From contig OU744727.1 of NCBI GenBank assembly GCA_916613615.1, forward strand, positions 21,666,777 through 21,730,776: a DNA stretch of 64,000 bases, in the 5' to 3' direction. Position numbers and translations under genes: made by a program. Shown one piece after another: positions 39,776-50,760 of this stretch. The notes beneath the pieces were generated by a model that saw only the letters and a list, made by a program, of their open reading frames with translations, did no database searches and was not told the DNA's origin. How positions within the stretch are numbered: the stretch's first letter is position 1; every line of letters starts with the position of its first letter. Origin of the DNA: Steromphala cineraria (lineage: Eukaryota; Mollusca; Gastropoda; Trochida; Trochidae).

Positions 39776-41115
39776 ATACATTTCTTAATGAGATTACCTC
39801 CTTGTTATCTGTCTTCAGTATCTGATAAAAGGTAACATGAGCTATTTTCATTTCATATCAGCTTTTGATTGTGTCATCAGTTTTGCAAATGACATAGTCA
39901 TCCTTGTACTAAGACAATAGAAATGTGTAGAAAAGTTTGAAATTAAAAATCTTAAGCTGTGGCAAACAAGAAAGGTATATGTATATGATGAACCATTTTA
40001 CTGGCGACCAATGATATTTGCAAGACTTAGATAGTAACCATCAGATCTATTTATCTTTTCAATCTTACAAACCAGCCAATATTCAGGTGCATAAAAAATT
40101 GCTGGTTTCTTAGGGTTAGAGCAGTGTTTGAAATAAAGTTGAAAGGTAGTCAGCAAAAATGAGCTATTTTCGTAAATTTTAATGGCAAAAAGAACAAATC
40201 ATGTTTTAATAAATCATACACTGTTGAAAGGGTAAATTGTCATTTTCTTTGATTTATATAATTTTTTAGGTATGGCAACAGGACAAAGTTCAGCTGAATT
40301 AGGGATTCAGGGTGAAAATGGTTTACATTTACACTTTCGACCCTAAATTACCAGTAATGATTCTGTTTTTAAGCATGTAGACTTGTAGACTAAAAGGGTT
40401 AACAGATAAGAAATATGTCATGTCAGGGGTCAATTTAACAAGGGGTTTACTTAAACAGATTGGCCTAGGCGTTCGATTAACATTCCCTTGTCAATTTTGA
40501 TTTCCTGTAAGTGACAAATACCTTTTGTTTGATTTTCAGATATGAAATTTTTTTAATTGTGTCAGTCAGAAACATTAATGATAATGGTAGATCCCTGCAC
40601 ATTAATATGACTGACATTTTCAATCAAATAATTTGACTGCTTGTATTGTTGCTCACCCATTCAATAAAATAAAGTAAATACAAATATTATATTAGCCATT
40701 ATTTTTAAACTTTCATCTCTGAAGTGTATTACATATATATATTTGTTATGTTGTATATTTATGTGACTTTTGTATTCATGTGACATAAAATACGACTTGA
40801 GACAACTCATACTAAACCCATCTCCAAATAGGTTTATTTATGAGGATTTTATATGTCCATCATTCCCTCCCAACAGACGTAGCTCAAGCCATATAATTCA
40901 TCATCCGACCTCTGTTGTAATAGGATCAATTCACAGCTTTCTGGCAGCTGCCCCTGGATGCCAAAATATGTAAGGATGGGTATTTTTCCGTTTTTCTCTA
41001 TTGCAATAAAGGGGCAATACAGAAAAACGTATTCCAACACATATGGCAACATATTGGCACTTCTTTAATTCAAGAATTTGCATGCTATCTTGTCTAAATA
41101 TGAAAGCTAATATAA
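39776..41115. other. Non-coding, nothing recognised
   Basis: AT-rich sequence. The open frames at 40770 and on the minus strand at 40849-41185 have no recognisable domain. Confidence 0.35.
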
Positions 41116-41234
41116 GTTGTATGCTTCTCCCTCGGGTAATACGGTCTGATGTACCATCTTTGTAGCAATGTTGCCCGAGCCGCAAGGCAAAGATGGTACA
41201 TCAGACCGTATTACCCGAGGGAGAAGCATACAAC
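41116..41234. repeat. Long palindrome P2
   Basis: Perfect 47-base arms (41116-41162 and 41188-41234), beginning GTTGTATGCTTCTCCCTCGG, around a 25-base centre that contains GCCCGAGCCGCAAGG. The arm sequence is unrelated to P1 or P3. Confidence 0.9.
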
Positions 41235-41903
41235 GTATTTATATTACCGTCATGTCAGAAAAAAATACATAAATTTTAGTTTGACTGCCGTGAACGGATG
41301 AGCCATCACCGTAAGGAAGGCCTTGACCCTTAATGTAAACAAAATGGCGTCAGCCAATCCGACTGAAATGTTAGGAATCGTGTTACGTAAAGCTTCTGGC
41401 CTAAACATGCTTAAAAACCTTTTGCTTTTAATTCTATAGCATGTGCAAGTAATGTAATGCGGAATTTTATTTCGAAATAAAACATAGAATGACGAGAAAA
41501 CAAATTTATAATTAATAATCTCGTAAACAGCTGATCAAACTTAAATAAACTCTGCACATTGCGTGTGTCATTTGGTAACGTCATCTTTACGTTATGCGAC
41601 ACCTCTTCTCGGAGAGGAGCTGTTGCTATGGTAGGGGGGTACATGAAATTTGTACACCGTGAGAAGTGAGACTCGAGGGGTACGTAAGATAAAACAATTC
41701 GATGATCAGCCAATCAAAAACGAGTATTTTACTGTAAGGTAAGATAATAACTATTATCATTGCTCAGCCGATTTGGAAAGGAATAATTTTTTCAATCACT
41801 GTTCATGATGTATACATACTGTATACATATATATGTATTTGAGCTATTTTCACAACACAACTTCATACTTTGTAAATCACTATTAGGTATTTCAGGATTT
41901 TAA

Positions 41904-42393
41904 AGAGACACAGAGTATGTTGATAGGATCACATTTGTCAAATTTTGAAATCGATGTTATTACATCGGGAACCACTAACTGTTACTGAAAATAACAAGTT
42001 AAAGGTCAATCAGTACATAAGAGCAAAAATACGGCCATTCAAAGTCGGGATTTTGATCAAAAACCGGACAATGTGGCTCGAGTGCCGCGCGCAAATCCGC
42101 CAAACGTAATTTTGAAACCTTGTCATAAGCTGACAGGAAGATATATTCGATTCGATAGTGTTTATTAGGTATTGTAACTAATAGGTAGATTAATTGGATG
42201 CATAATTTCGAATATTAAACGTATTTGAGATGTTTTCTTGATTTTTCCATAAAATCAAGCATTTTAGAGATATTATGCATAAATGGATATATTTGCAAGT
42301 CCAGTGATGAGATATGAACTTCAATCAGCATATTAGAAATTTTGTAGCTTATCAAAACCAAATAAAATTTTAAGAAAGATACTCTGTGTCACT
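41904..42393. mobile_element. Second TTAA-flanked MITE family
   Basis: It begins AGAGACACAGAGTAT and, reversed from the right end, AGTGACACAGAGTAT, with TTAA at 41900-41903 and 42394-42397. The body, about 490 bases, is non-coding. Confidence 0.8.
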
Positions 42394-42584
42394 TTAAGAC
42401 TTATGCACCTCTGATTGGAGAGAATGTACATCAGTTGGCAATGATCAACTTTTCTTTTTCAGAGGGAATTGATGCGTCTGGATAAGTAAACATGAAATTC
42501 TAGCTGAGGGAAATTGGTAAGTACTAAGTAGATATATCTTTCTTCCTTTCTACCTATTTTCTCATTAATTCCACAATACCAATG

Positions 42585-43450
42585 TCAGATCTATGCTATG
42601 ATACCATAATACATTGTCAGTGGTGTTCCTAAGTGATCAGCTGAGGGGGGTCATTTTGGCCTATTCTGAGCTTTTGGGACCCTTTACAATGGTAAAAGTA
42701 TCCTGCTTCTCCAAACTTTAGGAGACACCAAGCCAAAATGATGGGCAAATTTCCCCAGGACCCCTCTCTGGGAACAACAGTTACACTGTGATACATTGTC
42801 TATGAGTTTCTATGATACCATTATACAATTATTGACTTTAGTTGAGGTGAATCCAATGGTTTATTGACCTCGGAACAGTTATGTTAACCGAGGCGACAGC
42901 CGAGGTAAACATAAGTTTCCGAGGTCAATAAACCATTGGATTCACCGATAACTGAAGTCAAGAACTGTTTTATTATATGATTTATGAAAGTTTTAGTTAT
43001 TTTGAAAACTATTCAATTATTTTAAGTTTGTTTGGAAGCCACTCTTTTCGGCGCTCCTCGTAGTGGCGATCTATTTTTAGCTCAAAGGTCATTGGATTGT
43101 TATGTTGACCTCGCGTGACTTTTCCCGCGGTCAACATCAGGTTTGATCATTGTCGGTGACCACCTTCCTCGACTAATCCGAAGACAGATCACTCGTCCAT
43201 CATATAATAAAATACATTGTCTATGAGATTCTATGATACCATAATACATTGTCTATGAGATTCTATGATACCATAATACATTGTCAGATGCTATGATACC
43301 ACATAACATTGTCTTGGATATGATACCATAATACATCGTCTTAGCATATGGTATGATAATACATTGTCAGATTCTATGATAATACATACGTAACATTGTC
43401 TGTCAGATGTTATTATACCGCAACGCATCTTCTGTGTCAGATTCGATGAT
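42585..43450. repeat. Minisatellite, ATACATTGTCTATGAGATTC units, interrupted
   Basis: Units of about 32 bases (ACATTGTCTATGAG, then ATTCTATGATACCATAAT) occur at about 42585-42620, 42785-42825 and 43205-43450. The gaps hold unrelated sequence and palindrome P3. Units at the right end are more degenerate. Confidence 0.8.
42826..43212. mobile_element. Palindrome P3 and associated fold-back element
   Basis: The core 42846-42945 pairs GGTGAATCCAATGGTTTATT with its complement around CCGAGGCGACAGCCGAGG. Weaker pairing extends to about 42978. The rest, to 43212, is framed by inverted TTTTATTATATGAT and ATCATATAATAAAA. The element splits the minisatellite, so it looks inserted. Confidence 0.75.
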
Positions 43451-44029
43451 AACACAATACTTTGTTTTTCAAAACCATAAAAACCACAGAAAATGTCATG
43501 AAAATGCTTTGATGCCATTGTTGATGTCTTTCAAATGCCTTTATACAACAGCATAATTTCTATGGATCTTGAATAGTATCTCTCAGATTATTTTATCTAG
43601 TATTTAACTAATTAGATGTTGTAAGTTAAATAATAGATCCAACTGTTTCAACTGCATTTGTGTGATTAAAACTAAACATTTTTCCTATAACTGTTAAGGG
43701 GGAGAGTTTTGTAGCCTTGAAATATGCAAGGTTTATATATGTAGCAAAAAGTGAGATAATTGTTCAACATTGTTTGATTTGATAGGAGTTATCACAGTAC
43801 ATGGTGCTAATTATCATGTTGGGGCTTTTGAAAGAACTGCAAAATGTGACCCACATGTAACAGAGGTTTTGTAGGAGGAAATGCGTTAAGTTTAACATCT
43901 GTGTAAAGGGGCCGACTAGCGAGAAAAATCAGGAAGATTGAGATATCAAAACCAGTGTGAAAGAAGGTCAAACACGCTGTTAGGCAATTAACAGAAATCA
44001 ATACTGTCACTCATGGATCCATCCGTGTC
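43451..44029. other. Non-coding, nothing recognised
   Basis: No supported feature between the two minisatellites. Confidence 0.35.
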
Positions 44030-44648
44030 AGCCACTGACAATCTTTTCAAGCTTACAATCTATTGGCACAATGACGATCTATTCACACCGGCAATACACT
44101 GACACCAACAACTTAATAATGCTGACAATATACAGATGCTTGCAATATACTCTTGCTGGAAATGCACTGACACAATTGCAATCTACTGACACAATGGCAA
44201 TCTACTGACAATTGTTATCTACTAAGGCAATGGCATTTTACTGTTACAATGGTAATCTGCTGACACAATGGCAGTATACTGACACAATGGTAATCTGCTG
44301 ACACTGGCAATCTATTGACACAATGGCAGTATACTGACACAATGGCAGTATTCTGACACAATGGTAATCTGCTGACACAATGACAGTATACTGACTCAAT
44401 GGTAATCTACTGACACAATGCTAATCTACCGACAAAATGGCAGTATACTGACACAATGCTAATCTACTGACAAAAAGGCAGTATGCTGACACAATCACAG
44501 TACACTGACACTGGCAATCTACTGATACAATGGTAATATACTGACACAATGGCAATCTTCTGACACTGGCAATCTACTGATATAATGGCAATCATCTGAC
44601 ACAATGGTAATCTACTGATATAATGGTAATCTACTGACAATGGTAATC
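44030..44648. repeat. Minisatellite, CTACTGACACAATGGCAAT units
   Basis: Dozens of 14-21-base variants of CTGACACAATGGTAATCTA in tandem. The array resumes for one unit at 45497 after the hAT-like element. The long minus-strand frame inside it is a by-product. Confidence 0.9.
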
Positions 44649-45496
44649 CAGGGATCGAAATTCCCTTTATTTGCGTGCCGAGGGCACGGGTAAATTCAAT
44701 ATGGCACGGATGAAATTGTACAGCTGTGCCGTGTGGGCACGCTTGAAATATCACTTACCCAGCTAGAATTTTAATTAAACTGACAAAATATTTACATTAT
44801 AATCTTCCAACAACTCAAAATGTATCCCAAATCTTGTAACGTCTGTTATATGTCATACTCATGGGGGCTGCCATTTTGTTTCTATTGCGCATGACAGGAA
44901 ATCTGATTGCATTATGGGATTGAATTTCCTTTACGACAGTAAACAAACCATCTAGCAGACGACAATGTCTAAAAAGCCAGTCAAAACAATTTTGAATTTC
45001 TTTAAACCTGAGACAATTAGACCTAATGATGACAAGTCTGAAAGTAACACCCCTTCAGCCGAGGGCAGCGTGCTTGAGACAAGTAGGCCTAATGAAATGC
45101 CGACTGATAGCAGACATGAGTCTGGTGATAGCCATGTGGCCGCGCGTGAGAGTGAGACTGTCAAAACTAAAAGTGAAGATGACAAAAAACAGGCCAGTCG
45201 CGGTATTCCACAAAGCTGGCCTCTCCCTAAGTATAACAAATGGCTTGTGTGTGATCGAGATAAGAATTTGTTATTTTGCATAAATAGTGAGTGAATAATA
45301 TAATTCATTTTCCACAATAACTGTACATGTAATGTACTCTATTAAAAACAACAAATTCACTGAGTCAATTTTGCATAATTTATTGTTGTAATGTTATGCT
45401 CATGTTCAGTGGCACACATAACCTGGTCAGGGCACACATAAATTTGATATTGGGTGCCTTAAGGCACACTGAGAAAAAAATACATTTCTATCCCTG
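44649..45496 (+). mobile_element. 848-bp hAT-like element with 5-bp TSD
   Basis: The ends CAGGGATCGAAATT and (reversed) CAGGGATAGAAATG are of hAT type. TAATC flanks both (44644-44648 and 45497-45501). It is inserted in the minisatellite, whose unit reads straight across if the element is removed. It keeps the transposase first exon but no catalytic domain, so it is an internally deleted derivative. Some hAT groups make 5- or 6-bp duplications in place of the usual 8. Confidence 0.8.
44965..45286 (+). pseudogene. hAT-like transposase first exon
   Basis: An ATG in good context (GACAATGT) starts MSKKPVKTILNFFKPE, followed by a hydrophilic, low-complexity stretch (residues 20-80) and then WPLPKYNKWLVCDRDKNLLF with C105. 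The K-W-L-V-x-D-x-x-x-x-L-x-C ending is what precedes the paired-cysteine TTF/BED-like zinc finger in ZNF862-type hAT transposases. The exon ends at AAATA|GTGAGT, phase 1; the exons with the second cysteine and the catalytic core are absent. KTILNFF resembles a PCNA-interaction box without its first glutamine. Loss of the remainder makes this a fossil, or a carrier of a DNA-binding stub. Confidence 0.55.
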
Positions 45497-45679
45497 TAAT
45501 CTACTGACACTCACAGTTTTAGGTTCTCTAGTATCTCAACTTTAATATTTAGCGCTATACTGTCTGACAGAATTTAGAACAATATCAACTTTTGATTACT
45601 TTTTATTTGCTGATCGAAAGTTGTTTGGATGGTACGTTGCGTCTTTGGAATAAAAGATGTTATGGATGACTTCAAGTCT

Positions 45680-46335
45680 ACAAAAATCCAATAAATAAAT
45701 CCTCATGAGCTACAGAGCTCACAGATAATTAGCAGGCCCGTCTAAGGACGGGGCAGCAGCCGCCGCACTCATATTACTGGCTATAACTTTTTTCTACTTA
45801 GCTTTTCAAAAGTTTTATTCATAACTAACTGCTTATTCCTCCGGGGAACGATTTTGACATGTTCACTTTCAAGGCCAAACGTCAAGGTCACAAGCTATAA
45901 AGTCACTAAAAAATTCCTTGTAAACGTGATAACTTTAAAAGTTTTTGTGCTATGAAGCTCTAACTTGGTATGTATCATCCTTGGAAGAGTAAAAAATTTT
46001 GAAAGGGTTTTCGCTACAATCTGTTAAAGGTCAAGGTCACAGCAAGGTCACGACTTTAGCATGGTTTTGCGAAAATGCTTTATTTTAACTATGAACACGA
46101 CTTTAACATGGTTTAGCAAAAAGCTTTATTTTAACAATGAACGCTTTTATTCATTTCATTTTTGCTATACTCAATGAAAAATGTTCATTGATTGTGTGAC
46201 CTTGAATGTAAAAGGTCAAGGTCACGAGCAAATTTTCAATTTACTGAGGCCTGAAGAAGGCGGAACAGGGGGAGGCAAAACCCCCAGTTTTGGGCTGCTC
46301 TGCTTTTGCGGTGTCCCGCAGACGCAAATCTAGTT
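45680..46335. repeat. Dispersed repeat with TCAAGGTCAC words
   Basis: It starts CATGAGCTACAGAGCTCACA and has GACGGGGCAGCAGCCGCCGC. Near the other end are AGGCAAAACCCCCAGTTTTG and GTGTCCCGCAGACGCAAATC. GTCAAGGTCAC occurs three times (about 45890, 46025, 46215). The open frames are insignificant. Confidence 0.5.
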
Positions 46336-47028
46336 TGAGGAGTTTATGATCTATAATATTTGCTCTTTGTGGTGAATTTCAAATCTTCAATCAACATTAG
46401 ATCCTTCAGGTGAAATTTTAAAACTCCAACACCTTCTGGCAAGGAAAAGTTATATTTGCGGGTAATCTTATCTGCTTGATCAGAAAAGGCTTTGCATCAA
46501 GCCAAAGCATGATGAAATCTGAATGAAATTCAGTATCAAAAGTCTGCCTATAACCAATTCCATCTTAGAGCTTATGGATACTGCTGTCCATTTGTCAGTC
46601 TGGATTACCTCCCTTGAGACTTTTGATCTGTTATTGCTGTGAGACATAAGAATGTTGAATCAGCCTTTTCAGAAATCTATGAATTTATAACCCTTCCATT
46701 CCTACAAGCCAGGAAACAGGCTCATAACCTATTTGTTACTTGTTTCGTATTGGTGACATTTATTTCTTGTACAAGATGACAAATATCTTCAAAAGAAGCC
46801 TCGGATGACTCAGTGGAAAATTTTGCATGAAATGATTGTCAAAGCTCTGTATTAAAACTCACAGTACAGTTGTAAATGGTATGTAACACGTTTTTTGTTT
46901 GGATATGAAAATATAGCAATGCTGCAAATCATCTCTACTCTGATTCGAGCTGTAAAATATATCGCACCTGTAACTAAGGCTGTGCAATATATTATTGTTG
47001 TATCGGTATATTGGGATACAGGAACACA
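46336..47028. other. Non-coding, nothing recognised
   Basis: No supported feature; the minus-strand frame over 46859-47374 runs through the MITE below and has no domain. Confidence 0.35.
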
Positions 47029-47035
47029 ACAATAC

Positions 47036-47187
47036 CAGTGTATGAAATAAGACCCGTCCGACAGCCCGAAACGGGTAACTTCTGGTCTGGGCTGGTAACT
47101 TTTTAATGTTTTTGTTGAATTTGACCATGAAATTAAGTAAAATCATTCTTTCGGGCTGGTAACTTCTCAGGCTTATTTCATACACTG
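47036..47187. mobile_element. 152-bp MITE with 7-bp TSD
   Basis: The ends CAGTGTATGAAATAAG are exact inverses. ACAATAC lies directly outside both (47029-47035 and 47188-47194). GGGCTGGTAACTT appears twice inside. Confidence 0.85.
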
Positions 47188-47803
47188 ACAATACGTCAGT
47201 CAATACGATTTCAAATAACCAATATATTGATAAGAAGTTAAGATGCACTTTCAGTATCCAAAAGAAATCAAATTTATACCTCAAACTATCATTAGGGATA
47301 CCAAAATATATAAAGATAATCAGATAAATGTTCCCACTTTTAAAACAAATCAAACCCAAACAAACATGGAGCACTCAGCCTGGACTTGTCATCAACATCA
47401 AGCACAGCCAGTCGTGCTTATCAATTAGATTTAATTAATAATCGTTAATCTTTACATAATCAACAAAGAAAGTATAATTCAGGTATAAATGATGATAAAT
47501 GAATCTTATGATCTTTTTTTTTCTGGTTTTCGAATTAAATGTGTTTGTAACAGACATTCATGTGGGAACTGGGAAGAAAGGATTAGTGTAGAATGTGGGA
47601 GAGAATGAGGGCCCTCAATTGTAAAACTAAAAGTCTCTCTTAGTCTTGATCAGTTCCTACTTTGTCATTTGATCATTCTGTGTCAAGAACTTGCTTCCTC
47701 CTTCACTTTGTGTTCCTGGGAATGTTTCCGACAATCAGGAAGTTTGAAATCATATATATCACAATGGGCCTGCAAATTATTATACTAAGGCCAATGGGCA
47801 GCT

Positions 47804-48260
47804 GAATGATGATGATGGTGACTATGATACTGATGAAAATGATGATGATGATGATGAAAATAATGATGATGACAGTGACTGTGATAATGATGACAATGAT
47901 GATGATGAACATGAAAATAATGATGATGAAAATAATGATGATGGTGGAGATGATGATGATGGTGACTGTGATAATAATGAAAATGATGATGATGGTGACT
48001 GTGATAATAATGAAAATGATGATGAAAATGATGATAATGGTGACTGTGATAATAATGAAAATGATGACGATGATGAAAATGATGACGATGGTGACTGTGA
48101 TGATGATGAAAATGATGATGATGATGAAAATGATGATGATGATGATGATAAAAAATAGTTTATGAAAATGGATGATGATGACGGTACTGAGTAATGACAA
48201 TGAGAATGAGTTTTTTTATGAAGATTGGTTGTTTATGACGATGATGATATGATGATGAAT
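47804..48260. repeat. (GAT)n-rich microsatellite
   Basis: A long imperfect run of GATGAT, AATGATGAT and GGTGACTGTGATAAT units. The poly-methionine and poly-isoleucine frames on both strands are by-products. Confidence 0.95.
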
Positions 48261-49160
48261 AAAGAAAATGATTATGATCACGATAGCATAAGATGCGAAT
48301 GTCAGAATTGTTCAGATATCTCTACCCAGGAACATAAATTCTATGCTGTTCCTTCTATTAAAATTATTGAAACTCTTTCTTGCCCAGAAAAGCAATAACA
48401 AAAACATATTTGAGCTTGATTTCTGAAAGAGTTGACAGTTTCACGATCTTTGTTTCCTGAATAGTTAACAAATTTCTAAAATGAACACTTCCTTGTGTAT
48501 AAATCTTTCAGTGGACAAGCCAGACAGCCAATAATGGCCCTTCCCAACTTTCAGGCATGAACATCAATATCTGCAGCAGTTACTCAGGTCCGCCTGGCCC
48601 ACATTTTGGACAATGGTGCTATTGAATTTTGCCAACACAGCAGTTATTTTGAGAATGGAATGCATGGACCGTCTTATCCTTATTGTGTAATAAATTCCAG
48701 AAACCAGACCCAAAGGCCTATTGGTTTTAAGGAGGTTCAACTAGTGTCAAAATTTTCCAATAAGTAAAGTTCAATTAAATTTAACTTAGATGACTGTTAA
48801 CATGAATAGTTGTTAACTAATCAATTAAGTAATTAAAGCTTTAATGCAGTTTTACTCAGCGGATAAAAGACTAATTGCATCTCTCAGGTTTCATTGGTCA
48901 TCTTAGACTGGGCACTGGCTATTTGAATTCCGGTCACTAATGCCCTAAGAAATCTATCATGTACTTGAGTGACTTTCATTGATGGTTCTTTCAGCGCCAT
49001 TTGCTCACTTTAATGTTGTCTTGATTGGTCAAATTGTTGATTGATGGACTTTTTAATGGGTTATTGATTGAACTTACAATATGTTACTAAACTTGGGTAT
49101 TGATCTCGAAGTTATTTGGTTTTCTTTTTTAAAGGTTTATTATCCAAAAACTCCTTCTGT
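48261..49160. other. Non-coding, nothing recognised
   Basis: No supported feature between the (GAT)n tract and the next dispersed repeat. Confidence 0.35.
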
Positions 49161-49164
49161 TTTT

Positions 49165-49700
49165 CATTTTTAGCTCATCTGGTCCGTCCATCTGTCCATC
49201 CGTCCATAACCTTTGTGGAATTTCGACTTCTTCTCCAGAACCATAAGGCCTAGAAAGCTGAAACTTTGTGTACAGACTCCTTGACTAATGAGGATTATAA
49301 ATTGTAGCTTTGGTGGCCCTGTGGCCCCTAATAAGGGCCACAGTGACCACACTCTAAAAACATATTTTCATCTTCTTCTCTAGAAGCATAAGGCCTAGAA
49401 AGCTTAAACTTGGTGTACAGACTACTCGACAAGTGAGGATTATAAATTGTAGCTTTTGTGGCCCTGTGGCCCCTAATACGGGCCTAAGGGACTATGCCCT
49501 AAAAACCTATTTTCATCTTCTTCTCCAGAAGCAGAAGGCCTAGAAAGCTGAAACTTGGTGTACAAACTCCTTATCTAGTGAGGATTATAAATTGTAGCTT
49601 TGGTGGCCCCATGGCCCCTACTGAGGGGGCACCACATTGGCCACACCCTATAGCGAAATCAAATGTAAAGCCTGATGAGCTACAGAGCCCATGGCTCTAA
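49165..49700 (+). repeat. CTCATCAGGCTT dispersed repeat, copy 3 with internal tandem
   Basis: It starts AGCTCATCTGGTCCGTCCAT and ends AAAGCCTGATGAGCTACAGA. Inside are three tandem units of about 145 bases starting near 49227, 49370 and 49517, each with AAGGCCTAGAAAGCTGAAAC, GTGTACAGACTCC and GTGGCCCC. This is the best-preserved copy in the window. Confidence 0.8.
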
Positions 49701-50129
49701 TTTTTAATTCTGTAAATCACATTTTTTTTATGAACTATTTTGCTTTTTTCTTTCATTCAGAATGAATTTTAATAGTTGAAATTTGTTTTGTTTAAAATAA
49801 TATGAGTTGAATATTGACAGTTTTTTTTATAGATAAATTGAAATGAGGATTAGTCCAGATTGAATGATGAATCAGTCTGGATGATAAGATGAAATTCTCA
49901 GTTATATTATAAGAATGGTTAATTGACATGAAATTGATTATTTTGTTAAGATTAAAAATATTATAATATTACACTTGTTAAAATATATATGGAGACAGTT
50001 GAAAATATGGCGCAGAGCAGACCATTTCTCTAGAATATAATACGAATCTAAAAGAGGTATTTGTAAAACATTGTCTTGCATAAGAACTTAGAGTGTTTAG
50101 AAGACAATTTAACAATCTTGTTGTAACAT

Positions 50130-50760
50130 GGCCAAATATCTGTCCAAAAATATTTTAAAAAAGACAAGCTTTGTTTAACATTCGTCATTGATAAGAACCA
50201 AGTTCAAGTTAGTTTATGAAAAGATATTTGATAAATGAAGTAGATTTGTCCACATACATTTCTAATAAAAAATTATGATTCCAATTGGTTGTTCATGAAA
50301 AAAGGTCAATTTTTTTCTCTCTGAAATCCACCATTCAGCATGCTTGTTTGATCACAGAACCCAAATAGTTGTCCACATGGATTTCAAAATGTAAAATTTA
50401 TCCTTAATATAGAACCAAGTTTTATCAAGTTTTTTAAGTTTAACATGCTTGTTACAGCAAAACCAATATATGTGTCTGCATCAATTTAAAAAAGAGCCTT
50501 TATGTAAAATTTGTTAGTGATAAGAACATGGTTAAAGAATGAAGCTGACATTTCAAAATACTTCACTTCTAAAAAATAAACATAAAATTTTTCAAGAAAC
50601 ACTGTATACCATTAATTTTATTGATCAGTTTAAGAAAAATTATAAGGAAGGTGCCTCAACTTGCTTGTAATATTCATACTGAAAGATTTGTCCACATACA
50701 TTTTCTAAAAACACTCCTTGTGTGAAATTAGTCGTAATGAGAAGTTCCAGAAACAAGATT
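50130..50760. repeat. Degenerate tandem array, period about 110 bases
   Basis: TTTGTCCACATACATTTCTA-like strings recur near 50137, 50247, 50367, 50470 and 50686, each followed by a TAAAATTTGTC...GATAAGAACCAAG-like block. It is old and diverged. Confidence 0.5.

Noticed and set aside
40849..41185. Two overlapping minus-strand frames of 67 and 84 codons
   Set aside because: They run partly into palindrome P2 and show no recognisable domain.
44464..44754. 96-codon minus-strand frame
   Set aside because: It runs through the CTACTGACACAATGG minisatellite and into the hAT-like element end; its repeats reflect the DNA repeat.
47703..48200. Long open frames of poly-isoleucine and poly-methionine on both strands
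   Set aside because: They are translations of the (GAT)n microsatellite and have no protein-like composition.
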